Source: Prolixibacteraceae bacterium
Lineage (GTDB): Bacteria > Bacteroidota > Bacteroidia > Bacteroidales > Prolixibacteraceae
Assembly (NCBI GenBank): GCA_019459525.1
Contig: JAIBEY010000060.1
Coordinates: 1-64,000, forward strand
Direction of reading: 5' to 3'
DNA length: 64,000 bases
A program made the translations under genes and the position numbers. Below the pieces are notes generated by a model. The model was not told the DNA's origin and did no database searches. It worked only from the letters and a program-made list of their open reading frames with translations. Of this stretch, positions 17,498 through 25,400 are shown piece by piece (positions within the stretch are counted from its first letter, which is position 1; the number at the start of each line of letters is the position of its first letter).

Positions 17498-19963
17498 ATG
17501 AAAAACATGTCATTTACCAATCGACTCCAATTGCAGCAAATCCTGCCTTTACTGGTTCTCTTTGTCCTTGTCTCATGCCAGTCAAAACCCGATTTTACCG
17601 ATCGGGAACAGAACTTCGACTCCGGATGGAAATTCAAATTGGGCGATGCTTCGGGAGCTGAAACAGCAACTTTCGACGATTCGCAATGGCGGCAACTCGA
17701 CCTTCCGCACGACTGGAGCATCGAAGATTTGCCCACCGCAGAAGGTAAAAATAAAATCGGGCCATTTTCAGAAGATAGTGAAGGCAAAGGTGCAACCGGA
17801 AATGTAATGGGAGGAACAGGCTGGTACCGCAAAACATTCACGCTCGACAAATCTTCAGCGGGCAAAAAAGTGCAAATCCTGTTCGATGGGGTGTACATGA
17901 ATTCCGAAGTGTGGATCAACGGCCAATCGCTTGGTGTTCATCCCTATGGTTATACGCCTTTCTATTACGACCTTACTCCGTATTTAAATCCCTCAGGAGA
18001 AAAAAATACCCTGGCCGTGAAAGTGAATAACCACGGCAAAAACAGTCGCTGGTACAGCGGATCGGGCATTTACCGGCATGTTGATCTGATTGTCACCGAA
18101 AAAATACACCTGCCGGTTTGGGGTATTTTTGTAACTACTCCGGAAGTGAGTGCCGAAAAGGCTTTGGTTAAACTCAACATCAAAGTGATTAACGATACAA
18201 AAGCTAAAGGCAAATTAGAAATTACCACACATCTTATTTCTCCGAAAGGGCAATTAAAAACTGAAGCAAAAACAACCGTTCGACCTTTTGAAGATCAATC
18301 TTTAGACACAGAACAGATTTTTGAGCTGGTTAATCCGGAACTTTGGTCGATTGATTCGCCAACGCTTTACCAGGCAGTTACAGAAGTGAGTTTCGATGGC
18401 AAAGTGGTCGATCAGCAATCCACCACTTTCGGGATTCGTTCCATTGAGTTTAGCGCCGAAAAAGGCTTTTTGCTGAATGGCGAAAATGTATTGTTGAAAG
18501 GCGGCTGTTTGCACCACGACAATGGTCCGCTGGGTGCAGCAACCATCGACCGTGCCGAAGAACGCCGCGTGGAACTGATGAAAAAATTCGGGTTCAACGC
18601 CATTCGTACCAGCCACAACCCACCCTCGCGACAGTTTCTGGATGCCTGCGACCGACTGGGCGTTTTGGTTTTAGATGAATCGTTCGACCAATGGCAACGC
18701 CCGAAAAATCCGCAAGATTATAATCTTTATTTCGATGAATGGCATCAGCGCGACCTGGAAGCCATGGTCTTGCGCGACCGCAACCACCCGTCGGTCATTA
18801 TTTGGAGTATCGGCAACGAAATTAACGAGCGGGCAGATTCTTCCGGATTGGAAATCACAAAAAAATTAAGCACAATTATTAAAAATATAGATCATTCGCG
18901 CCCGGTAACTGCCGCGCTATGCGCATTCTGGGATCAGAAAGGGAAAACTTGGGAATACGCACAACCCGCGCTGGAATTACTCGATGTGGCCGGATATAAC
19001 TACCTATGGGGCGAATATGAAAACGATCATAAAATTGCTCCGGAACGAATGATGATCGGAACAGAATCGTTTCCGAAGGAAGCCTTTGAAAACTGGCAGA
19101 TCGTAGAAAAGCATCCGTTTGTGTTGGGTGATTTTGTGTGGACCAGTATGGATTACCTGGGTGAATCGGGAATTGGAAATGCTCTTCTGAATAAAGATAA
19201 AAAGGTAGTGTTTGCACCCGGATGGCCTTGGTACAATGCTTACTGCGGCGACATTGATATTTGCGGGTTCAAAAAACCACAATCGTATTATCGCGATGTA
19301 GTCTGGAAAATCAGCAATCTGGAAATGGCTGTTCATGCGCCTGTACCAGCTGGATTAATCGAAAATGTAAGTTTATGGGGATGGCCCGACGAGCAACAAA
19401 ACTGGAACTGGACCGGCAACGAAGGCCAAAAGCTTCAGGTTAATGTATATTCCAATTATACTGAAATCAGGCTGGAACTGAACGGAAAAGTAATCGGAAC
19501 CAAACCGGTTTCAGCAGAAACCAAACTGACTGCCACTTTTGAAGTTCCTTATGAAGCCGGTGAGCTAAAAGCTATTGCCCTGAAAGATGGGAAAGAGGTG
19601 GAAACCAAAATTCTGAAAACAACCGGCAAACCTGCAAAAATCAGGTTAACTGCCGACCGTTCAGAAATTAAAACTGACCGTAACGATTTGTCGTATGTAA
19701 CGGTTGAAATAACCGATGACACCGGAAATCTGGTTCCCGACGCCAATTTGCCTGTTCAGTTTACAGTTGAAGGTGCCGGAGAACTTGCCGCCGTTGAAAA
19801 CGGGAATCCGAAGGATATGAAAAGTTTCCGTCAACCGCTGGTCAACAGTTTTAAAGGGAAATGCCTGATTATTCTTCGCCCGACCGGAGTGTCAGGAGAA
19901 ATTAAACTGAAAGCCGAATCTGTGGGGTTTGGCGGAAGTGAACTGGTTGTGACCACCAAATAA
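17498..19963 (+). CDS. glycoside hydrolase family 2 lipoprotein (beta-galactosidase type)
   Basis: 821 residues, with a lipoprotein signal (LVSC) implying attachment to a membrane, probably facing the periplasm or the surface. Order: jelly-roll sugar-binding domain (about 40-210), Ig-like domain (about 215-320), TIM barrel (about 325-620) with acid/base Glu441 in WSIGNE and nucleophile Glu523 in IGTESFP, then a DUF4982-like Ig domain (about 630-720) and a C-terminal invasin-like Ig domain. The architecture is that of Bacteroidota beta-galactosidases. A beta-glucuronidase cannot be excluded. It is the last gene of PUL 1, followed by a terminator. Confidence 0.93.
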   Translation: MKNMSFTNRLQLQQILPLLVLFVLVSCQSKPDFTDREQNFDSGWKFKLGDASGAETATFDDSQWRQLDLPHDWSIEDLPTAEGKNKIGPFSEDSEGKGATGNVMGGTGWYRKTFTLDKSSAGKKVQILFDGVYMNSEVWINGQSLGVHPYGYTPFYYDLTPYLNPSGEKNTLAVKVNNHGKNSRWYSGSGIYRHVDLIVTEKIHLPVWGIFVTTPEVSAEKALVKLNIKVINDTKAKGKLEITTHLISPKGQLKTEAKTTVRPFEDQSLDTEQIFELVNPELWSIDSPTLYQAVTEVSFDGKVVDQQSTTFGIRSIEFSAEKGFLLNGENVLLKGGCLHHDNGPLGAATIDRAEERRVELMKKFGFNAIRTSHNPPSRQFLDACDRLGVLVLDESFDQWQRPKNPQDYNLYFDEWHQRDLEAMVLRDRNHPSVIIWSIGNEINERADSSGLEITKKLSTIIKNIDHSRPVTAALCAFWDQKGKTWEYAQPALELLDVAGYNYLWGEYENDHKIAPERMMIGTESFPKEAFENWQIVEKHPFVLGDFVWTSMDYLGESGIGNALLNKDKKVVFAPGWPWYNAYCGDIDICGFKKPQSYYRDVVWKISNLEMAVHAPVPAGLIENVSLWGWPDEQQNWNWTGNEGQKLQVNVYSNYTEIRLELNGKVIGTKPVSAETKLTATFEVPYEAGELKAIALKDGKEVETKILKTTGKPAKIRLTADRSEIKTDRNDLSYVTVEITDDTGNLVPDANLPVQFTVEGAGELAAVENGNPKDMKSFRQPLVNSFKGKCLIILRPTGVSGEIKLKAESVGFGGSELVVTTK

Positions 19964-19983
19964 AAAATGTGATAAACAAGCCT

Positions 19984-20020
19984 ACGCAGGTACTCTATAA
20001 TCGCTAGGGTACCTGCGTTT
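19984..20020 (+). terminator. terminator after GH2
   Basis: Perfect 10-base stem ACGCAGGTAC / GTACCTGCGT with a 15-base loop, followed by TTTTGC, 20 bases after the GH2 stop. Confidence 0.75.
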
Positions 20021-20060
20021 TGCTATCAGCTATTGCCCTCAAATACGATCATGCACATAA

Positions 20061-20085
20061 AAGAAAACCCCGGATTTCTCCGAGG
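20061..20085 (-). terminator. terminator of rubrerythrin gene
   Basis: On the minus strand, CCTCGGA / TCCGGGG (one mismatch, 4-base loop) is followed by TTTTCTT, 27 bases after the rubrerythrin stop. Confidence 0.7.
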
Positions 20086-20111
20086 CTTACCACCTAAAAA
20101 CTATAACACAC

Positions 20112-20804
20112 TTAACTATTCAGATTTGTAATCTTGATAAATTTTTCAGAACCAGTCATTGAAATTCCACAACGACCTGGTGCAGTTGTATCATAGGTAT
20201 TTCCACAGACAGGGCATACATAATAGACGGTTGGCAACGACTTCACAGTTTTGCCTTCCAAAGCGACTAACGCTTTTTCATAAAATACTTTGTGCTTTTG
20301 CTCAGTTTTATAGGCATAATTTAAACTTACCATAGCGAGTTGATTTCCTGCCGTGTTGGCATTGGTCAAAAATTCAGGGTACATGGTTTTAACTTCGTAA
20401 CCTTCGCCGGCAATGGCATCATTTAAATTTTCTTTGGTCGATTTTACAGTGAATTCAGGTTTAATTTCCGGAACCTTTTGACCCGATTCGCTTAGCACTG
20501 CTTTGTGATTGTTCGCATGAATTTTTTCGGATTTGGATGCTGCCGAAAATAACATAGCAATTTCGTGGTAGCCCTCCTCTTCAGCTTTTTTGCTGTATGC
20601 AGCATATTTGGCACTGGCAGTTGATTCACCTTTGAAGGCATCCTGCATATTCTGGAAATTAACTGTTTTTGCATCAGCCACAACTGATCGTGATACTGAA
20701 TTATTCTGCATTTTACTGTTTGAATTGGTATTGCTGGTGAATGACTGGAACACAACAACTGATGCAGTTGCTACGAAAACCATAACGATTGATGACTTTT
20801 TCAT
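20112..20804 (-). CDS. exported rubrerythrin-like diiron protein
   Basis: 230 residues. An N-terminal signal sequence (about 1-24) and a low-complexity Ser/Asn linker precede a ferritin-like four-helix bundle with diiron ligands (FKGESTAS...YAAYSKKAEEEGYHEIA; second half YEVKTMYPEF, KTEQKHKVFYEKAL). A C-terminal rubredoxin-like domain has the first Cys pair (CPVCGNTYD), but the second CxxC is reduced to a single Cys (RCGISMTG), so normal Fe(Cys)4 binding is unlikely. Rubrerythrins reduce hydrogen peroxide and are usually cytoplasmic, so export is unusual. It lies convergent to the GH2 gene and 88 bases downstream of the histidine kinase gene on the same strand. Confidence 0.88.
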   Translation of the reverse strand: MKKSSIVMVFVATASVVVFQSFTSNTNSNSKMQNNSVSRSVVADAKTVNFQNMQDAFKGESTASAKYAAYSKKAEEEGYHEIAMLFSAASKSEKIHANNHKAVLSESGQKVPEIKPEFTVKSTKENLNDAIAGEGYEVKTMYPEFLTNANTAGNQLAMVSLNYAYKTEQKHKVFYEKALVALEGKTVKSLPTVYYVCPVCGNTYDTTAPGRCGISMTGSEKFIKITNLNS

Positions 20805-20834
20805 TTTCTGTTTTTTTGAAGTTTATTAATGATA

Positions 20835-20842
20835 CAAATATG
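20835..20842 (-). promoter_or_regulatory. probable -7 box (CATATTTG) for rubrerythrin
   Basis: Seven of eight positions match TAnnTTTG, 31 bases before the start codon, suggesting rubrerythrin has its own transcript rather than relying on the two-component operon. Confidence 0.35.
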
Positions 20843-20892
20843 CACCCTTGCACATTTAAACTTCCTTCAGTCCTTCTTAAAATCAACTTAAT

Positions 20893-22260
20893 TCAGGAGG
20901 GAAATTGCAACATAAAAGTGGTGCCTTTACCGGGTTCACTCTCAACGTTCAAGACAATGTGTTGCAAGTCGGCCAGCTTTTTCACGATTGACAGACCGAG
21001 TCCATTACCTTTTACTGCTGAACTTCGCGATTCGTCAGCACGATAGAACCGGTTGAAAATATAGGGCAGATCTTTTTCAGGGATTCCAATTCCATCATCT
21101 TTAACAGAAAGAACTCTTGAGGTTTTATCCCAGTTCAAAAAAATATGGCCCTGAGGGTTACCATACTTAATCGCATTATTTAGCAAATTATCGAGTATCA
21201 ATTCAAGGTAAAGCCGGTCTCCCATTACTAGGACGTCTTCAGGAATGGTAATCTGCAAATTTATTCCCTTTTCTGCTGCCTGTCTTTCCCATTTTTCTCC
21301 TGAAAGTGAAACAAGCTCTGCCAGACAAATCGTCTCATTGCGGGCAGCAATACCTGCATCAATGCGGGCAAGTTGCAACAATTGATCCAGCAAGGCATCA
21401 AGGCGATCGACTTCTTTAATTGTTCCTGCAATTTTTTCTTCATAAACATGGGGTTCACGCTGTTTGCGGATCAAAACTTCCAAAGTTCCCCTGATGGCCG
21501 AAAGCGGTGTCCTTATTTCGTGTGAAGCATCGCTGGTAAATTGTTTTTGCTGAACCATACTGACTTCAATCCGAGATAACAATTCATTTATGGTCTGGGT
21601 TAGTTCAAATAATTCGTCACGGTGACTGGGAAGCTCTAATCGGGTACTGATGTTCGAATCGCCTATTCTTGATGCCGTTTGAATAAGCTGATGAACTGGT
21701 GCAATGGCTTTTGATGCTGCAATTGACGAAGCAAAAAACTGGACTAAAAGCACTAATGGAAACGAAATGAGCAAAACCCAAATTAGGTTATTGAGAATAT
21801 TGAATGATTCTTCCTGCGATACAGCAATCGTCAGTTTCCCAATATTTTCGCCATTGTTATTTATGATAGGAAACTGACCAAGCCTTATTTTTTGATTGTT
21901 AATTTTACCGTCGTAAAAGGGTTCTTGACTTTGGTTCGCAAGAACCTGTTCTTTCAGTAGATTCGAAGAACGAAAAATAACTTTCCCTTTGCTGTTGGTT
22001 ATTTGTAAAAAGGTTGGATTCACTTCCACCTGACTATGTTCTGCTTCATCCCATTCGGGCATTTTGTTAATAATAATCGAATCACGATGCCAGTCCAGAT
22101 TGCTGAGGACTTCTTCTTTTTCAACTGAAATATCATCGTCGAGATGGGCATAGGCAGTTTTATATACTACCATATAAATGGCAAGGAAAACAAACGCAGT
22201 TGTAAATGCAACAGCGAGAGTATTAAAAAGAGCAATCCGGTTTTTGAACTTTATGGCCAT
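20893..22260 (-). CDS. sensor histidine kinase
   Basis: Inner-membrane sensor kinase of 455 residues. Membrane segments at about 11-33 and 158-180 flank a periplasmic sensor domain of about 120 residues. They are followed by HAMP (about 182-232), HisKA with the phosphorylated His247 in SDASHEIRTPLSAIRG, and an HATPase domain with the N box (LDNLLNNAIKYG), DDGIGIPEKD and NGLGLSIVKKLA. The layout resembles CusS-type heavy-metal sensors. The start codon overlaps the stop of the response regulator by one base (TAATG), indicating translational coupling. Confidence 0.94.
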   Translation of the reverse strand: MAIKFKNRIALFNTLAVAFTTAFVFLAIYMVVYKTAYAHLDDDISVEKEEVLSNLDWHRDSIIINKMPEWDEAEHSQVEVNPTFLQITNSKGKVIFRSSNLLKEQVLANQSQEPFYDGKINNQKIRLGQFPIINNNGENIGKLTIAVSQEESFNILNNLIWVLLISFPLVLLVQFFASSIAASKAIAPVHQLIQTASRIGDSNISTRLELPSHRDELFELTQTINELLSRIEVSMVQQKQFTSDASHEIRTPLSAIRGTLEVLIRKQREPHVYEEKIAGTIKEVDRLDALLDQLLQLARIDAGIAARNETICLAELVSLSGEKWERQAAEKGINLQITIPEDVLVMGDRLYLELILDNLLNNAIKYGNPQGHIFLNWDKTSRVLSVKDDGIGIPEKDLPYIFNRFYRADESRSSAVKGNGLGLSIVKKLADLQHIVLNVESEPGKGTTFMLQFPS

Positions 22261-22934
22261 TAGTTATCTTCAATTTTATAACCCACCCCTCTTACTGTAG
22301 TGATGATGGACGGTTTCCCAGGTTCATCCAGCTTTTTTCGTAATGAATTGATGTACACATCAATCACCGAATTGTCGTAGTCAAAGTGAATATCCCAAAC
22401 CTTTTCGATAATGCGGGTACGTCTGCAAACCGTTCCCTTATTCCGGAGAAAATATTCAAACAGCGAAAATTCCTTGTGAGTTAGTTCAATCTGAATACCT
22501 TTTTTAGTCACTGTATGTTTTTCAATATTCATGACAATGTCCCCAGCGGAAAAAATGGTGGTCTGAACTTCATTTTTGCGCATCAGAACCCGAATGCGGG
22601 CAAGTAATTCTTCGAAAGAAAAAGGCTTGCGAATATAATCATTGGCGCCCGTTTCCAGTCCAAAAACCACATCATCAACAGTGTCTTTTGCTGTCAGGAA
22701 AATGATAGGGACTACCTTGTTTTCCAGTCGAATATGGCGACAAATTTCTATTCCGCTCATTCCAGGTAACATCCAATCGAGCAAAATCACATCATATTCT
22801 TCCAGATTATCAAAGGCGAGCTGCAACCCTTTTTTACCGTTATCGGCCACATCAACGGCAAAACCTTCTTCTTCCAATCCATCCCTGATGAAATTGGAGA
22901 TTGAAGGCTCGTCCTCTACAATTAATATCCGCAT
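22260..22934 (-). CDS. OmpR/PhoB-family response regulator
   Basis: 224 residues: receiver domain (1-118) with phosphoacceptor Asp53 (LLDWMLPG), Thr81 and Lys103, then a winged-helix DNA-binding domain (about 125-222, ending TTVRGVGYKIED). It resembles the CusR/CopR group, so a metal or oxidative signal is possible but not proven. It is the first gene of the operon with the kinase downstream. A perfect -7 box lies 27 bases upstream. Confidence 0.94.
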   Translation of the reverse strand: MRILIVEDEPSISNFIRDGLEEEGFAVDVADNGKKGLQLAFDNLEEYDVILLDWMLPGMSGIEICRHIRLENKVVPIIFLTAKDTVDDVVFGLETGANDYIRKPFSFEELLARIRVLMRKNEVQTTIFSAGDIVMNIEKHTVTKKGIQIELTHKEFSLFEYFLRNKGTVCRRTRIIEKVWDIHFDYDNSVIDVYINSLRKKLDEPGKPSIITTVRGVGYKIEDN

Positions 22935-22960
22935 TATAAAATTTCTTTTTGATACTGACT

Positions 22961-22968
22961 CAAAGATA
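22961..22968 (-). promoter_or_regulatory. Bacteroidota -7 box (TATCTTTG) for two-component operon
   Basis: Exact TAnnTTTG match on the minus strand in the 44-base gap between the DUF2231 gene and the response regulator, so the regulator operon has its own promoter. Confidence 0.5.
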
Positions 22969-22978
22969 CAGAAAGCGA

Positions 22979-23452
22979 TTAATCACCACCGTCGCCAGTT
23001 GTATTAAAATCGGGAAGTGCCATCTGAACCCCGGCTCCATGATTGTAAACCAACTGGCCTCCCAGATATCCGGTTATTGCCACAGAACCAACCAACGCGG
23101 CAAATAAAAGGATGCCGACCCATTTTACCCATGAACGATTGTACTTGAAATAAAAAATTACAGCCCGAAATAACGCAGTGAAAATGGCAAGCCAAAGCGT
23201 TACTGTTGCCGCCTGTTCGTGCAATTCCACAGGATTTTTCAGAGGCCCATCTTCAATACCTTCTCCGGCATAACTACCACTAACATAAGCCGCACTGGCA
23301 CCCAAAGCCCCAAGAAACAAAAGATAAAAAGCGACATTACTGAAAAACTCTTTTTTACTGAATAATGCGATTATTTCAGAGAGGAACCCAGCCATCAGGA
23401 GGGCAATAGGGAAATGAATAATCATCGCGTGAAAGTGTGTTGCTGAAATCAT
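22979..23452 (-). CDS. DUF2231-family membrane protein
   Basis: 157 residues with four membrane segments. The opening HFHAMIIHFPIALLMAGF, the later ELHEQAATVTLWLAIF and GYLGGQLVYNHG, with their conserved His residues, are the hallmarks of DUF2231, a family whose spaced histidines suggest heme or metal binding in redox-related contexts. The C-terminal tail is hydrophilic and ends TTGDGGD. Function is not established. It lies directly upstream of the two-component system on the same strand, with a separate promoter between. Confidence 0.85.
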   Translation of the reverse strand: MISATHFHAMIIHFPIALLMAGFLSEIIALFSKKEFFSNVAFYLLFLGALGASAAYVSGSYAGEGIEDGPLKNPVELHEQAATVTLWLAIFTALFRAVIFYFKYNRSWVKWVGILLFAALVGSVAITGYLGGQLVYNHGAGVQMALPDFNTTGDGGD

Positions 23453-23565
23453 AGTCGTAGATTTTATTTATTTGCAAAGATTATTCGAGCCGGATTCAGG
23501 AATGATTAGGCTATTCTTAAAATTGGCTTAAATCAATGATACATTGACTATGACGGTGATAAAAC

Positions 23566-23602
23566 AAACAGGACGAACCCATTCGATGAGTTCGTCCTGT
23601 TT
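23566..23602 (-). terminator. terminator of dodecin gene
   Basis: Perfect 13-base stem AAACAGGACGAAC / GTTCGTCCTGTTT with an 11-base loop. On the minus strand it is followed by GTTTTATC, 20 bases after the dodecin stop. Confidence 0.82.
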
Positions 23603-23622
23603 TAATCATTAAAAATTCGTTT

Positions 23623-23838
23623 TTAGTGATGACCTTCAAACTTAAACGACACTTTTAGTTTTGTTCGGTAACTTTCAATCTTGCCATCTTTAATGGTCAA
23701 GTCCATAGCACTTACTTCGGCAATACGCAGTTCGCGCAAAGTTTCGGAAGCTTTAGTAATGGCATTTGCAGCAGCTTTTTCCCACGATTCGCTGCTCGAA
23801 CCAACCAGTTCAATAATTTTATAAACGCTGTCGGGCAT
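23623..23838 (-). CDS. dodecin (flavin-storage protein)
   Basis: 71 residues, the normal dodecin length. It has the family pattern VYKIIELVGSSSESWEKAA with the flavin-stacking Trp at residue 19, followed by a helix (ANAITKASETLRELR) and two beta strands ending in SFKFEGHH. Dodecins form hollow dodecamers that bind riboflavin or FMN and buffer free flavin. It is a single-gene unit with its own terminator and an unusually clear Shine-Dalgarno sequence. Confidence 0.93.
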   Translation of the reverse strand: MPDSVYKIIELVGSSSESWEKAAANAITKASETLRELRIAEVSAMDLTIKDGKIESYRTKLKVSFKFEGHH

Positions 23839-23844
23839 AAGTAA

Positions 23845-23851
23845 CTCCTTT
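23845..23851 (-). promoter_or_regulatory. Shine-Dalgarno AAAGGAG of dodecin
   Basis: AAAGGAG is 6 bases before the ATG. Most genes in this window lack such a site, as is usual in Bacteroidota, so this one may mark strong translation of a small abundant protein. Confidence 0.55.
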
Positions 23852-23960
23852 CGTTAAAAGTTTTCAGCGTTTACCACAATACACGAAAAAGAGTTTCGTA
23901 AAACCTGCTGTTTGACAATAGGTTTCGATAAAGAAAAAAAAATCTTCGCTTCGATAAATT

Positions 23961-25151
23961 TTAAAACAACTCAATTGGGTTCATCTTAAGAAACTGAGAA
24001 ACAGGCAGGCCACTTGAACCAATCAGGTATGTTTTACATTGCGGGAATTTCCTCTTGTATGCTTCCATGCCTGAAGCACGAACTTTTGCGCCGCTTTTAA
24101 CTTCCAGCGCAACAACTTTTTCGCGGTATTTGAGAATAAAATCAACTTCATCATTCCGCTCACGCCAATAATGAACAGTAAAATTTCCATCGCGCGAACA
24201 GTTAATTAAATGAGCTCCAATGGCTGATTCGACCCATCGCCCCCATAAATCGGGTTTCATTTTTATTTCCTGAAAAGTTAAATCATTTTGAGCCGACATT
24301 AATGCTGTGTTGTAAACCTGGAATTTTGGGCTGGAAGAACGTTGGCGAATCAGATCAGAACTGTATTTTTCGATACCATTTAATAAGCCGGCCGTGTCGA
24401 GTAAGTTCAAATAATTCGATAAGGTTGTTGTATTTCCGGCATCCAGGAGCTGCCCCAAAATTTTATTAAAAGATAAAATTTGTCCTGAATAGTGACAGCC
24501 CAAAACAAAAAGTTGCCGCATCAAAGCAGGTTTGTCCACTCTTGTCAGCATTAAAATATCGCGCGAAATGCTCGCTTCAATCAACGAGTCCAACACGTAT
24601 TGCTTCCATCTTTTTTCGTCCTGGATCAGCGAAGAGGCTCCCGGATAACCTCCAAACCAAATAAATTGATCTTCGTCGTATCCAAATGCTTCCTGCATTT
24701 CGGAGTACGACCAATGCCCCATGTAAATCGTTTCGTAGCGGCCTGCAAGCGATTCGGTAAGCCCTCGCTGCAACAAGATACGCGATGAACCCAGCAGCAC
24801 AACCTTTAGCGCCAGTCCATTCATCGTATCCAGGTCCCACTCACGCTTAACCGCTTCGCTCCAATTTTCAAGTTTCTGGATTTCATCAAAAACAAGCAAT
24901 CCTTCATTTTTCCCGGATTGCTGAACAAGCAGACGTGCAATTTCCCACTGTTGGCTGATCCAAACTTGCTGTCCGGAAGATACTCCATCGGCTGATACAT
25001 AATGCGATGGGATAGCAAGTTCTTTCAGGATTTGTCCAATCATTGTTGTTTTCCCAACCTGACGAGGACCAAATACCACTTGAACAAACTGACGTTTTTC
25101 GAGCGATAACCTGCTAAATAAAAGCGACTTGTGGTGTCTTTCAAAATTCAT
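23961..25151 (-). CDS. AAA-like ATPase with DUF4143 domain
   Basis: 396 residues. The N-terminal P-loop ATPase has Walker A GPRQVGKTT (28-36) and Walker B LLVFDEIQ (85-92). The C-terminal DUF4143 domain (about 200-370) ends in a nuclease-like core: WRERNDEVDFILKYREKVVALEVKSG carries the D-ExK pattern of the restriction-endonuclease fold. The family is widespread and often mobile between genomes; its role is unknown, though defence and toxin-like functions have been suggested for relatives. The start ATG at 25151 lies 7 bases from a tandem palindromic operator. Confidence 0.88.
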   Translation of the reverse strand: MNFERHHKSLLFSRLSLEKRQFVQVVFGPRQVGKTTMIGQILKELAIPSHYVSADGVSSGQQVWISQQWEIARLLVQQSGKNEGLLVFDEIQKLENWSEAVKREWDLDTMNGLALKVVLLGSSRILLQRGLTESLAGRYETIYMGHWSYSEMQEAFGYDEDQFIWFGGYPGASSLIQDEKRWKQYVLDSLIEASISRDILMLTRVDKPALMRQLFVLGCHYSGQILSFNKILGQLLDAGNTTTLSNYLNLLDTAGLLNGIEKYSSDLIRQRSSSPKFQVYNTALMSAQNDLTFQEIKMKPDLWGRWVESAIGAHLINCSRDGNFTVHYWRERNDEVDFILKYREKVVALEVKSGAKVRASGMEAYKRKFPQCKTYLIGSSGLPVSQFLKMNPIELF

Positions 25152-25158
25152 ATTACAA

Positions 25159-25202
25159 TTTACTCAATAAGTTGAGTAAATTTACTCAATAAGTTGAGCA
25201 AA
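25159..25202 (-). promoter_or_regulatory. two abutting 22-bp palindromes upstream of DUF4143 ATPase
   Basis: Unit 1 (25159-25180) has perfect 9-base arms TTTACTCAA and TTGAGTAAA around TAAG. Unit 2 (25181-25202) is the same with one base changed in the second arm. The pair begins 7 bases before the ATG and has the form of a double operator for a dimeric regulator. Confidence 0.7.
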
Positions 25203-25320
25203 ACAAACCAAAACAATCTTTTACATCAACCAAACTTGGGCTAAGCGGGCAAACGGTTAAAATCAACAAAGAAACCGGCGAGTTGGTGATGAAATTTAAA
25301 CTTCAGGTGTAAAAAATATG

Positions 25321-25390
25321 CACCACAGATTACACTGATTTACACAGATATAGAAATAAAAAATCTGTGTAATTTGTGTAATCTGTGGTG
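25321..25390. repeat. long palindromic intergenic repeat
   Basis: Arms of 29 and 28 bases (25321-25349 and 25363-25390), beginning CACCACAGATTACAC and ending GTGTAATCTGTGGTG, around an A-rich loop. Each arm itself contains ACAGAT/TACAC sub-repeats. It ends 10 bases from the stop of the sugar dehydrogenase gene and could serve as its terminator. The wording is typical of dispersed Bacteroidota palindromes. Confidence 0.65.
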
Positions 25391-25400
25391 AAAATCCCAT

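Noticed and set aside
20893-22934. Assignment of the two-component system as copper/silver CusRS
   Set aside because: Domain order fits, but there is no Cus/Czc efflux gene nearby and no metal-binding motif obvious in the sensor domain, so the specific symbol was not used.
25193-25312. 40-codon frame ending KINKETGELVMKFKLQV
   Set aside because: It looks like the tail of a coding sequence, but it begins inside the operator palindrome, has no start codon and no recognised family. Left uncalled, though a gene remnant is possible.
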